Assembly: GCA_946886545.1 (NCBI GenBank)
Contig: CAMPIU010000164.1
Span: 1 to 6,902, forward strand
Length of the DNA stretch: 6,902 bases
From: an uncultured Flavobacteriales bacterium
GTDB lineage: Bacteria > Bacteroidota > Bacteroidia > Flavobacteriales > Crocinitomicaceae
Direction: 5' to 3'
Shown here: in pieces, positions 1 to 6,097 of the stretch
Numbering within the stretch: the stretch's first letter is position 1
Layout: every line of letters starts with the position of its first letter
Position numbers and translations under genes: made by a program
Notes under the pieces: model-generated
What the model saw: only the letters and a program-made list of their open reading frames with translations
Databases searched by the model: none
Told to the model about the DNA's origin: nothing

Positions 1-486
1 GCAGTGAACGGCATTGAAATAAACTAATATGCTTCTAAGTATGATTCCATTTCCATTTGTCTTTCGAATGTATTGGGAGATCCGGTAGGGTCTCTTTTAT
101 TAGGAACCAAAGAGTTTATTCACCAGGCAAGAAGAGTGCGGAAAGTAATGGGTGGAGGAATGCGCCAGGCAGGATTTTTGGCAGCAGCAGGCTTGTATGC
201 ATTAAAGAATAATATCGATCGACTCACGGAGGATCATGCGAAAGCAAAACAATTGGAAAGTGCCTTTCTAAATTGTGATTGGATTGAAAGTAGTTTAGCT
301 GTTGAAACAAATATTTTAGTTGTAATTTTGAAAGAGGAACCAAAACGTGATTTTTACATCCAACAGTTAGGAGATTTAGGAGTAAAGGTTTCTGCTTTTG
401 GTCCGGGAATGATCCGCTTGGTGACTCATTTGGATGTTTCACAGGATGATGTAGAATACACGATAGAACAACTCAGTAAAAAATGA
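1..486 (+). CDS. ltaE: Low-specificity L-threonine aldolase, C-terminal half; 5' part damaged (in-frame stop, catalytic Lys missing)
   Basis: Threonine aldolases are cytoplasmic PLP enzymes that cleave L-threonine or L-allo-threonine to glycine and acetaldehyde. The frame open from position 28 to the TGA at 484-486 gives a strong family match: a PVGSLLLG segment, then RRVRKVMGGGMRQAG, LAAAGLYAL and, near the end, RLVTHLDVS, whose Arg is known in the family to hold the substrate carboxylate. Reading the same frame to position 1 keeps the homology (NGI, then YASKYDSISICLS). However, codon 25-27 is TAA, and the family's PLP-lysine motif SKGLGAPVGS reads S-N-V-L-G-D-P-V-G-S, so the lysine that should form the Schiff base (codon 67-69) is Asn. 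The rest looks intact. A TTG at 73 could serve only as a formal start; a protein made from it would lack the N-terminal half. The gene is either a fresh pseudogene or carries sequence errors near a contig end. The family assignment is firm; functionality is doubtful. Confidence 0.85.
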
Positions 487-1142
487 AGCTATTCACAATC
501 TTTTTTATAGCAAGCACATTGATGCTGGTCATTTCCTGCTCGGATGGTGAAAAAGAAACCCTTTCATTGGAAGATATTTCACATACATCTGACAAATTTG
601 ATCATATTGATGATTCAAAAGAAATAGTGGAAATAAAAGACGAAAAGCCGAAAAAAGGGTATTTCCTCTTAGCCTTTGATTCGATCTATAAAGATGCTTC
701 CTGGTTTGTACTGGATAGCCTTCTTTTCCCGGATCGTTTCGGACCTTCAAAAATGGAAAAATGGTACCTGCTGAATCAAAAGGATAGTATCGTTGCACTT
801 CATTACGAGTTTAAAGACAGTTTAAGAACAAAGAATGCATTTTTCAATTGGCTCGACTGCTATGGACCGAAATGTAATTCCTATCAGGTTGGGGCACAAT
901 TCAAGAAGCAAAACAGAAACTCCTTGTTTTTAATAGGAGAAAATCAGTTGGTTTATATGGAATCCAAATTTCCAATTGCAGCAGAGAAATTGGTTGCAAT
1001 ATTGAATAAAGAAAAGAAAGATCAGAATTGGATCTATGTAGTGGAAATACCAGGAAGAAAGAAAACCCGCTGGTCGACAATTAAAGAAGGAGAAATAGCA
1101 GAGTTGAAAGGACAACAAGATATTAAGATATCAGGATCCTAG
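483..1142 (+). CDS. Putative outer-membrane lipoprotein of unknown function
   Basis: The 219-residue product starts with a type II signal peptide: MK, a hydrophobic stretch over residues 3-17, and a lipobox V-I-S-C with the lipidated cysteine at residue 19. The S-D-G-E-K-E directly after the cysteine is acidic, loosely like the lipoprotein export signals known in Bacteroidota, so surface exposure is possible but only inferred. Residues 20-57 are charged and probably a flexible linker. A globular part follows from about residue 58 (YFLLAFDSIY), with aromatic-rich strands and a C126-x4-C131 pair (DCYGPKC) that could form a disulfide. I do not recognise a family. The ATG overlaps the TGA of the upstream aldolase frame (ATGA, 483-486), which suggests translational coupling. 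The last seven residues (DIKISGS) and the TAG are encoded by one arm of the 1119-1190 hairpin repeat, so the C-terminus was probably set by repeat insertion. Confidence 0.8.
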   Translation: MKLFTIFFIASTLMLVISCSDGEKETLSLEDISHTSDKFDHIDDSKEIVEIKDEKPKKGYFLLAFDSIYKDASWFVLDSLLFPDRFGPSKMEKWYLLNQKDSIVALHYEFKDSLRTKNAFFNWLDCYGPKCNSYQVGAQFKKQNRNSLFLIGENQLVYMESKFPIAAEKLVAILNKEKKDQNWIYVVEIPGRKKTRWSTIKEGEIAELKGQQDIKISGS

Positions 1143-1190
1143 GACAAAAAATCAAGTCCTAATGTCCTGAAATCTTAATGTCCTAATATC
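1119..1190. repeat. Imperfect hairpin repeat (copy A) spanning a gene end and the intergenic space
   Basis: The left arm is 1119-1145 and the right arm 1156-1190, separated by a 10-base A-rich loop. The reverse complement of the right arm matches 23 of 27 left-arm positions once an extra 8-base unit (taatgtcc, 1176-1183) in the right arm is allowed to bulge. Inside the right arm the word taatgtcct occurs twice, at 1160-1168 and 1176-1184. The stretch 1152-1183 matches 4995-5026 at 27 of 32 positions, which makes this a dispersed intergenic element. No T-run follows on the plus strand, so it is not a standard terminator. It ends nine bases before the ATG at 1200 and could influence translation or mRNA stability; this is inference. 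Confidence 0.7.
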
Positions 1191-1199
1191 AAAAAAAAG

Positions 1200-1529
1200 A
1201 TGAAAGTAGTAAACAGAGGATACATTTACGTAGAGCCAAAACAAGCCTTTTGTGATTGGGCAAAACAACACGATGCAGATTTCGATTTCGACGAATCGGA
1301 TGATTTGGAAGGGAACGTCTATTTGATAGAAGAAGATTTTTTCGAGTACGAACCCTTAATCGAATCGCATTTCAAAAAGATCATGAAAAATGAATGCATG
1401 GCTGTGGTAGATTCGGATGAAGATTATCCGAAACCCACTCTTGATTTGTTCCTTGAATGGTTCACTGTTCGGGTTGGATCCAGTGTTTTTGATACTCAAA
1501 AATCCGATTTGGAGAGTGACAAGTTATAA
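1200..1529 (+). CDS. Small acidic protein of unknown function
   Basis: The product is a 109-residue soluble protein without signal peptide or membrane segment, so probably cytoplasmic. It starts MKVVNRGYIYVEP. It is strongly acidic, with about 27 Asp/Glu against 11 Lys/Arg, concentrated at residues 25-37 (DADFDFDESDD) and 71-75 (DSDED). A conserved-looking core, YLIEEDFFEYEPLIESHFKKI (residues 41-61), precedes a C-terminal helix rich in aromatics (LDLFLEWF, 81-88). The NRGYI...W arrangement resembles small uncharacterised proteins I have seen in Bacteroidota, but I cannot give it a function. The ATG at 1200 follows an eight-A run plus G, an A-rich initiation region typical of this phylum, immediately after hairpin repeat copy A. 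A terminator follows about 10 bases after the TAA. It may be co-transcribed with the lipoprotein gene 57 bases upstream. Confidence 0.75.
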   Translation: MKVVNRGYIYVEPKQAFCDWAKQHDADFDFDESDDLEGNVYLIEEDFFEYEPLIESHFKKIMKNECMAVVDSDEDYPKPTLDLFLEWFTVRVGSSVFDTQKSDLESDKL

Positions 1530-1539
1530 GTTGCTGTTG

Positions 1540-1590
1540 ACCGATTGGTGAAATCAATTCACCGATTTTAATCGGTATTTTCTTTTTTTT
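1540..1590 (+). terminator. Rho-independent terminator with alternative nested stems
   Basis: A six-base stem, accgat (1561-1566) with atcggt (1571-1576), closes a four-base loop and is followed by a T-rich tract (1577-1590, ending in eight Ts). A second perfect stem, ggtgaa (1547-1552) with ttcacc (1558-1563), overlaps the first, so the two cannot both form. Alternatively, accgat at 1540-1545 can pair with atcggt 1571-1576 to enclose the second stem in one longer bulged hairpin. Either way the T-tract ends transcription of the 109-residue gene before the receptor gene. Confidence 0.7.
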
Positions 1591-1620
1591 CAATCTAATT
1601 TAGCCTCGTAATTAATTGTT

Positions 1621-3768
1621 ATGAAGTATTTACTATTGCTTATGAGCCTGGTTCCGGCTTGTCTGATTGCACAAACAACGACTATTGAAGGAACTATCTT
1701 GAACCAAAATGGAAAACCTGTTCCATTGGCTACCGTTTTTGTAAAAGGTACGACAGATGGTGGACAATCTAATGAAAAAGGGGTCTACAAATTGACAACA
1801 TCCATGACCGGAAAACAAATATTGGTTATTCGGGGAGATGAATTGGAAGAGCAAAACATTGAGGTGAATTTGAATGGAACACCGCTTGTTCAGAACATCA
1901 AAGTAAGTCAGTCAAAAGCAATTGAAGAAGTGGTGATCTCTGCCGGAACAATGTCAGCATCCAATGATCGTACAGTGGCAATTTTGGATCCGATAGACAT
2001 TGTAACCACTGCCGGTGGACAAGGCGATATTGCCGGTGCAATTCAGACTTTACCCGGTGTTCAGAGAAACGGTGGAGATCAAACCGGTTTAATGGTTCGC
2101 GGTGGAGATGTAAGTGAAACCTCTTTCATCGTTGATGGATTGGTTGCACAAAATGCTTTCGGAAGCTCGGTTCCCGGAGTTGCTCAAAGAACCCGTTTTA
2201 ATCCTTTTCAATTCAAAGGAACCGCTTTCAGTACAGGTGGTTATACTGCACGCTACGGACAGGCCTTGTCTTCCGTTTTGGATTTAAGCACCCTGGATCT
2301 TCCGGATCAAACCAATATCAATATCGGTGCAAACTTTGCCGGTATCTTTTTGGGAGGCACCAAATTAATGGATAACAGTGCGGTGGAATTTACAGGATAT
2401 TATCAGAACTTATCACCCTTTTTAGCTTTAGCCAAGGCAAATGTGAAATTTTATGAAGCTCCCCAGGGATTCGGTTTTTCAGGACGTTATGTGGCAAAGA
2501 CTTCTACGAGAGGAATGTTCAAAACTACATTCAATCAAACCTATAACAGTTCCGGCCTGGAAATTCCAAATCCGGAAGTTGCAGGTGCAAATATGAAATT
2601 CGGACTGAAGAACCAGAATACTTATGTCAATACCACTTTCAAAAACTTCATCAATGATAAGTGGCTTTACTATGTTGGCTTTTCTTTGAGTAATAACGAT
2701 GACGATATCAACTGGGATACACTTGTCTCGACCAGAAGTGATAAGAGGGTACAAGGTCGGGGAGAAATGGTTTACACAGCCGGTAATCGCTTTAAAATGG
2801 TGATCGGAACCGAATTGCAGCATTTTCAGTACAAACAAACCTTCGATACTTTAATAGGTCAGTTTACTGAAATGTTGAGTGCCGGATATGTGGAGGCAGA
2901 TATCATTCCATTCAGAAATTTTGCGATCAAGCCGGGCATTCGTGCCGAATATTCTAAATTACTTGCAAAAGGAAATATTTCTCCGCGCCTGGCAATGGCT
3001 GTCAAAACAAGTAAAACCAGTCAGATCTCTTTGGCTTCGGGTTATTTTTATCAGCTGGCTTCGCAAAACTACCTGATGCAGGGGTATCGCCCAAATTTCC
3101 AGGAAGCATTGCACTTAATGGCGAATTATCAGGTCATTGCCAAAAACCGTATTTTCCGACTGGAAGGATATTACAAATCTTACGATCAGTTAATCAGAGA
3201 GCAGGGAGTTGCTTATACACCGAATGCTTTCCGTTTCAATTATGGAATGGTTGACAACAGTGGTTCGGGTTACGCACAAGGAATTGATGTGTTCTGGAGA
3301 GATAAGAAAAGTATCAAAAACTTTGATTACTGGATTTCATACAGCTACATAGATACCAAACGATTGTATCAGAATTATATCAGTAAAGTCACTCCGGATT
3401 ACGTTTCTGATCACAATTTAAATGTGGTTATGAAGTACTTCTCCATGAAACTGCAAACCAGTTTCTCAATGACTTACAGCTATGCAAGCGGAAGGCCGTA
3501 TTACAATCCGGCAAGTACACGTTTCCTGGGAGATCGTTCACCGGATTATCATAATTTGGCTTTCACGGCAGCATATTTAACAACAATTAAAAAGATGTTT
3601 ACAGTCTTTTATATTAGCTTAGATAACATTACCAATCAACACAATGTGTTGGGTTACAGATACAGCTATGACGGAAGTCAGAGATATGATGTAAAACCTC
3701 CGTTTTATTTCAATGTATTCTTCGGATTCAACATGTCCTTGAAAGAATTTAATAAAGATGAACTTTAA
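1621..3768 (+). CDS. TonB-dependent outer-membrane receptor with N-terminal carboxypeptidase-regulatory-like domain
   Basis: The 715-residue product is an outer-membrane beta-barrel importer powered through TonB-ExbB-ExbD. A signal peptide (residues 1-17, cleaved at about LIA-Q) is followed by a carboxypeptidase-regulatory-like beta-sandwich (about 21-97; IEGTILNQNGKPVPLATVFV then SNEKGVYKL), the domain common in Bacteroidota receptors. IEEVVISAG at 101-109 begins the plug region, which continues through LPGVQRNGG (144-152), LMVRGGDVSETSFIVDG (157-173) and GYTARYGQALSSVLDLST (207-224). The rest, to about residue 709, has alternating aromatic/polar strands typical of the barrel and ends in FYFNVFFGFNMSL plus a short charged tail. 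It is on the short side for the class but complete. The ATG at 1621 is chosen because the signal peptide begins there. The next gene is 9 bases downstream and surely co-transcribed. No SusD-like gene follows, so a classic glycan-uptake SusCD pair is not supported. The substrate is unknown. Confidence 0.93.
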   Translation: MKYLLLLMSLVPACLIAQTTTIEGTILNQNGKPVPLATVFVKGTTDGGQSNEKGVYKLTTSMTGKQILVIRGDELEEQNIEVNLNGTPLVQNIKVSQSKAIEEVVISAGTMSASNDRTVAILDPIDIVTTAGGQGDIAGAIQTLPGVQRNGGDQTGLMVRGGDVSETSFIVDGLVAQNAFGSSVPGVAQRTRFNPFQFKGTAFSTGGYTARYGQALSSVLDLSTLDLPDQTNINIGANFAGIFLGGTKLMDNSAVEFTGYYQNLSPFLALAKANVKFYEAPQGFGFSGRYVAKTSTRGMFKTTFNQTYNSSGLEIPNPEVAGANMKFGLKNQNTYVNTTFKNFINDKWLYYVGFSLSNNDDDINWDTLVSTRSDKRVQGRGEMVYTAGNRFKMVIGTELQHFQYKQTFDTLIGQFTEMLSAGYVEADIIPFRNFAIKPGIRAEYSKLLAKGNISPRLAMAVKTSKTSQISLASGYFYQLASQNYLMQGYRPNFQEALHLMANYQVIAKNRIFRLEGYYKSYDQLIREQGVAYTPNAFRFNYGMVDNSGSGYAQGIDVFWRDKKSIKNFDYWISYSYIDTKRLYQNYISKVTPDYVSDHNLNVVMKYFSMKLQTSFSMTYSYASGRPYYNPASTRFLGDRSPDYHNLAFTAAYLTTIKKMFTVFYISLDNITNQHNVLGYRYSYDGSQRYDVKPPFYFNVFFGFNMSLKEFNKDEL

Positions 3769-3777
3769 TTATAAACT

Positions 3778-4422
3778 ATGAAACAAGTAATCCTCGCTGT
3801 GGTTTTAGCATTTACACTGCAAGCAAATGCTCAAGATGAAATTAAAAAAGAACTGGAACCTATTTGCGCAACCTTTGATTCCACTTACACCCTGGAAGGT
3901 TGGAAAGCAAAATCAGATCAGTTTGCGCTGGTAAAAGGAAAGTATCCTGAAAATTGGATGCCGGCTTATTATTATGCTTATTCTTGTATCCAGATGTCGT
4001 ATTTCGAACCCACTTTGGCTATCAAGGATGCCTTGGTGGACAATGCGGAAGAACAAATGGCTAAAATAGAGACTTGTCAGCTAACAGACGAAGTTCATAT
4101 TATGAAGGCGCTTATTGCAAATGCCCGGATTGGTGCTGACCCGGAAAACCGTTGGCAGAAATATGGGAAAATCTTTGATGATAACCTGAAAGCGGCAAAA
4201 GCGATCAATGAAAACAATCCGCATATCTATTTATTGAAAGGGATTTCTACTTTCTATACACCTAAAATGTTTGGTGGAGGAGCTAAAAATGCGAAAACAT
4301 ATTTTGAGAAAGCCAAAGTGAAATACGATTTGATCACTTATACGGATGTGGATAAGCCATATTGGTGGGGAAGAGGTACCTGCAATTATTTCTTCGTCGA
4401 AATTGAAAAGGAATTGAAATAA
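3778..4422 (+). CDS. Secreted alpha-helical TPR-like protein, partner of the upstream TonB receptor
   Basis: The 214-residue product has a clear type I signal peptide (residues 1-18, cleaved at about ANA-Q) and is expected in the periplasm. There is no cysteine at the cleavage site, so it is not a lipoprotein. The mature part appears all-helical. Paired amphipathic helices occur at about 60-97 (WMPAYYYAYSC... then LVDNAEEQMAKIE) and 126-180 (WQKYGKIFDDNLKAAKAINENNPHIYLLKG, then FGGGAKNAKTYFEKA), the last resembling a TPR unit ending in A-x2-YFEKA. The segment F-Y-T-P-K-M-F-G-G-G is a conspicuous loop. Four cysteines (30, 70, 100, 202) remain in the mature chain and could form disulfides. The gene lies 9 bases after the receptor stop, so the pair forms an operon; a role as periplasmic or outer-membrane-associated helper of that receptor is inferred from position only. 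Confidence 0.8.
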   Translation: MKQVILAVVLAFTLQANAQDEIKKELEPICATFDSTYTLEGWKAKSDQFALVKGKYPENWMPAYYYAYSCIQMSYFEPTLAIKDALVDNAEEQMAKIETCQLTDEVHIMKALIANARIGADPENRWQKYGKIFDDNLKAAKAINENNPHIYLLKGISTFYTPKMFGGGAKNAKTYFEKAKVKYDLITYTDVDKPYWWGRGTCNYFFVEIEKELK

Positions 4423-4462
4423 AAAATGTAGGGGTGGAAAATTTTCCTCCCCTATATTTTTT
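4421..4462. terminator. Bidirectional palindromic terminator between convergent genes
   Basis: A near-perfect 42-base inverted repeat. The G/C stem is tagggg (4429-4434) with cccctA (4449-4454), then a single T-T mismatch (4435/4448), then ggaaaa with ttttcc meeting at 4441/4442. The outer arms are an A-run (4421-4426) and a T-run (4457-4462). Both strands therefore show a hairpin followed by Ts, which serves the plus-strand helical-protein gene and the minus-strand CYTH gene. The stop codons of both genes touch the palindrome: TAA at 4420-4422 on plus and TAA at 4463-4461 on minus. Confidence 0.88.
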
Positions 4463-4913
4463 ATGCCTTTTCTATCAGTTTTGAATTGTAATACTGAACC
4501 TCGGAACTAACCTCTTTTTCAATCCAATTCGGAAGCTCAAATGTCTCTTCTTCCGATTCCAGTTCGATCTCTGCGATCATTAGTCCTTCCAGTTTTCCAT
4601 GGAAAATATCAACTTCCCATTTCTTTTCACCTACAATTAATTCATAACGCTCTTTCTCCAGTACCTTTGCACAGAAATTAGCCAACAACTGATTTGCATC
4701 CTCCAGAGGAATTTCATATTCGAACTCATCTCTTGAAATACCGATCGTTTTTCCTTTGATCGTCAAATATCCTTTATCGCCCTTTGTACGCACACGAACA
4801 GTTTTCCCATCCAGGTCGCAGATATAGCCTTGTCGTATTTTTTTTGATTGAAGGTATTTGACAACATCCAGTATCGTATCACCAACTAAGTATTTCCGCT
4901 CGATTTCTTTCAT
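4461..4913 (-). CDS. CYTH-domain triphosphate tunnel metalloenzyme (probable inorganic triphosphatase)
   Basis: The 150-residue single-domain protein begins with the CYTH signature E-x-E-x-K (MKEIERKYLV: E3, E5, K7). Further basic and acidic pairs expected to line the beta-barrel tunnel follow: R40 and R42 (VRVR), K53 (TIKG), R61, E65/E67, K87/R89 (EKERYEL), K98, D102, and the acidic strand E115/E117/E119 (AEIELESEE) that binds metal in the family. Its length matches short bacterial triphosphate tunnel enzymes without the extra CHAD domain, several of which hydrolyse inorganic tripolyphosphate. Other CYTH members are class IV adenylate cyclases or thiamine triphosphatases, so the substrate is an inference. 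It is cytoplasmic with no signal peptide. It converges on the receptor operon and diverges from the deacetylase gene; no neighbour points to a shared pathway. Confidence 0.9.
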   Translation of the reverse strand: MKEIERKYLVGDTILDVVKYLQSKKIRQGYICDLDGKTVRVRTKGDKGYLTIKGKTIGISRDEFEYEIPLEDANQLLANFCAKVLEKERYELIVGEKKWEVDIFHGKLEGLMIAEIELESEEETFELPNWIEKEVSSEVQYYNSKLIEKA

Positions 4914-4926
4914 TTGATAGATTTTA

Positions 4927-5026
4927 GGACTACAGGTCCCGATAGTTATCGGGATTAAGATGCTAAGACTTAAATAGACAGCTCATAAACAAATTCAAGT
5001 CTTAATATCCTAATATCTTGATGTCC
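4927..5026. repeat. Second intergenic repeat region (copy B) with two stem-loops
   Basis: This lies in the divergent space between the CYTH and deacetylase genes. A perfect 8-base stem with a two-base centre, tcccgata/tatcggga (4937-4954), is followed by a second stem, taagactt (4964-4971) with aagtctta (4997-5004). The right portion 4995-5026 matches repeat copy A (1152-1183) at 27 of 32 positions. Only weak left-arm similarity to copy A remains, so this copy looks more decayed or composed of two elements. It could contain regulatory sites for either divergent gene, but no promoter consensus is convincing. Confidence 0.6.
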
Positions 5027-5104
5027 AATTCTACTAATTTACAATACATTTTGCAAAATGAAATACGGACGATAGAAACTAACGGATTATATTATCTTCG
5101 CAGT

Positions 5105-6097
5105 ATGCAGGTGATTCTGACATTTGATTACGAATTGTTTTTCGGAACCAGCACCGGGAGCGTTCAAAAATGCATGATTGAACCGGGGGATCGATTGTTG
5201 GCAATAGCTAAGAAACACCAGGTTCCAATGGTCTTTTTTGTAGACGTGGGATTTTTGATCAAACTTCAGGAATACAAGGATCAATACACTAATCTGGAAG
5301 TTGATTTTAACCAAATTGTTGCTCAGCTAAAAGAAATGCAAAGCTTGAACTGCGAAATCCAATTGCACATTCATCCGCACTGGGAAAAATCTCATTACGA
5401 CGGAGAAAAATGGTTGGTGGTAACTGATGGCTGCTATAAACTTTCGGATTTTTCAGATACCGAAGCAGAATCCATTGTGCGAAAATATTATGGGTTTTTA
5501 AGTGATTTGATTGGGAAGGAACCAAGTACTTATCGTGCGGGAGGTTGGTGTATCCAACCCTTTAAACAAATTGAAAAAGTTTTTCAGGAACTCGGAATTG
5601 AGAAAGATTCAACGGTATTTCCGGGTGGAAAATTTGAATCCGAACATTATCAATTTGATTTCACAAGCGTAGCTCCTTTTGGTAAACCGTATAGATTCCA
5701 GTCAGATGTAACAAAGGCAACAGAAAATGGGTTTTTCTTAGAGATTCCCATCTCTTCCTGGGAATTTTCTCCCTTATTCTATTGGCGTTTGTATATTTTG
5801 GGAAGACTGAATCCAAGTGATCATAAAATGATCGGTGATGGCTCTTTTTTAACCCAGCCGGGAAGAAAAAAATCCGTTTTACTCAATAAGACCTGGAATC
5901 ACGTAAGCTCTGATGGTTATTATGCTTCGCAATTGAAGAAACAGGCAGAATTTTATTTGTCTAAACAAACACCGGTTTTCGTGGTGATCGGCCATCCGAA
6001 AGGAATGACTAATTTCTCCCTAAAGGAATTGGAATCTTTCGTTTCTGAAACGAAAACCATCTATGAATTCGTTAATTACCACTCATGCAGTTTGTAA
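5105..6097 (+). CDS. Polysaccharide deacetylase family protein (NodB/CE4 fold, WalW-like)
   Basis: From the ATG at 5105 the product has 330 residues and begins MQVILTFDYELFFG. The T-F-D near the N-terminus is motif 1 of the NodB fold, with Asp8 as the expected metal/catalytic-base position. Further expected elements follow: an HIHPHW cluster (His88, His90, His92; motif 2), YRAGGW (Arg144; motif 3), FLEIPISSW (about 211-219) and VIGHPKG (His297; final histidine). These fit the WalW-type branch of carbohydrate-esterase family 4, seen in lipopolysaccharide or exopolysaccharide loci, which removes N-acetyl groups from glycans. No signal peptide is visible, so a cytoplasmic substrate or lipid-linked precursor is likely. 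Upstream in-frame TTG 5018 and ATG 5021 would add 28-29 residues encoded partly by intergenic repeat copy B; I prefer 5105 because the NodB strand begins there. The gene overlaps the next by 13 bases, indicating an operon. The exact substrate is unknown. Confidence 0.85.
   Translation: MQVILTFDYELFFGTSTGSVQKCMIEPGDRLLAIAKKHQVPMVFFVDVGFLIKLQEYKDQYTNLEVDFNQIVAQLKEMQSLNCEIQLHIHPHWEKSHYDGEKWLVVTDGCYKLSDFSDTEAESIVRKYYGFLSDLIGKEPSTYRAGGWCIQPFKQIEKVFQELGIEKDSTVFPGGKFESEHYQFDFTSVAPFGKPYRFQSDVTKATENGFFLEIPISSWEFSPLFYWRLYILGRLNPSDHKMIGDGSFLTQPGRKKSVLLNKTWNHVSSDGYYASQLKKQAEFYLSKQTPVFVVIGHPKGMTNFSLKELESFVSETKTIYEFVNYHSCSL

Noticed and set aside
1152..1190. Repeated taatgtcct words as a CRISPR-like or tandem array
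   Set aside because: There are only two units with no unique spacers of constant length, and the symmetry is that of a hairpin element.
1596..1603. taatttag as a -7 promoter element for the receptor operon
   Set aside because: It has one mismatch to TAnnTTTG and no supporting -33 element in the T-rich tract upstream, so chance occurrence is likely.
1621..1674. Possible lipobox (V-P-A-C) in the receptor signal sequence
   Set aside because: Proline before the -1 residue is atypical, a good type I site (LIA-Q) follows directly, and receptors of this class are integral barrels rather than lipoproteins.
2479..2838. A 119-codon minus-strand open frame inside the TonB receptor gene
   Set aside because: It lies entirely within the strongly supported receptor coding region and its translation has no recognisable domain or low-bias protein character; it is a shadow frame.
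2879..3076. A 65-codon plus-strand open frame in another phase of the receptor gene
   Set aside because: It is embedded in the barrel-coding region without its own leader, and the receptor frame is continuous through it.
4937..4954. The tcccgata/tatcggga palindrome as a transcription-factor operator
   Set aside because: The dyad is clear, but similar palindromes are common as intergenic repeats in Bacteroidota, and nothing ties this one to a regulator; kept only as part of the repeat region.
5093..5100. tatcttcg as a Bacteroidota -7 promoter element (TAnnTTTG) directly before the ATG at 5105
   Set aside because: It has one mismatch and no TTG-type -33 element at suitable spacing, and it would imply a leaderless mRNA; too weak to annotate.
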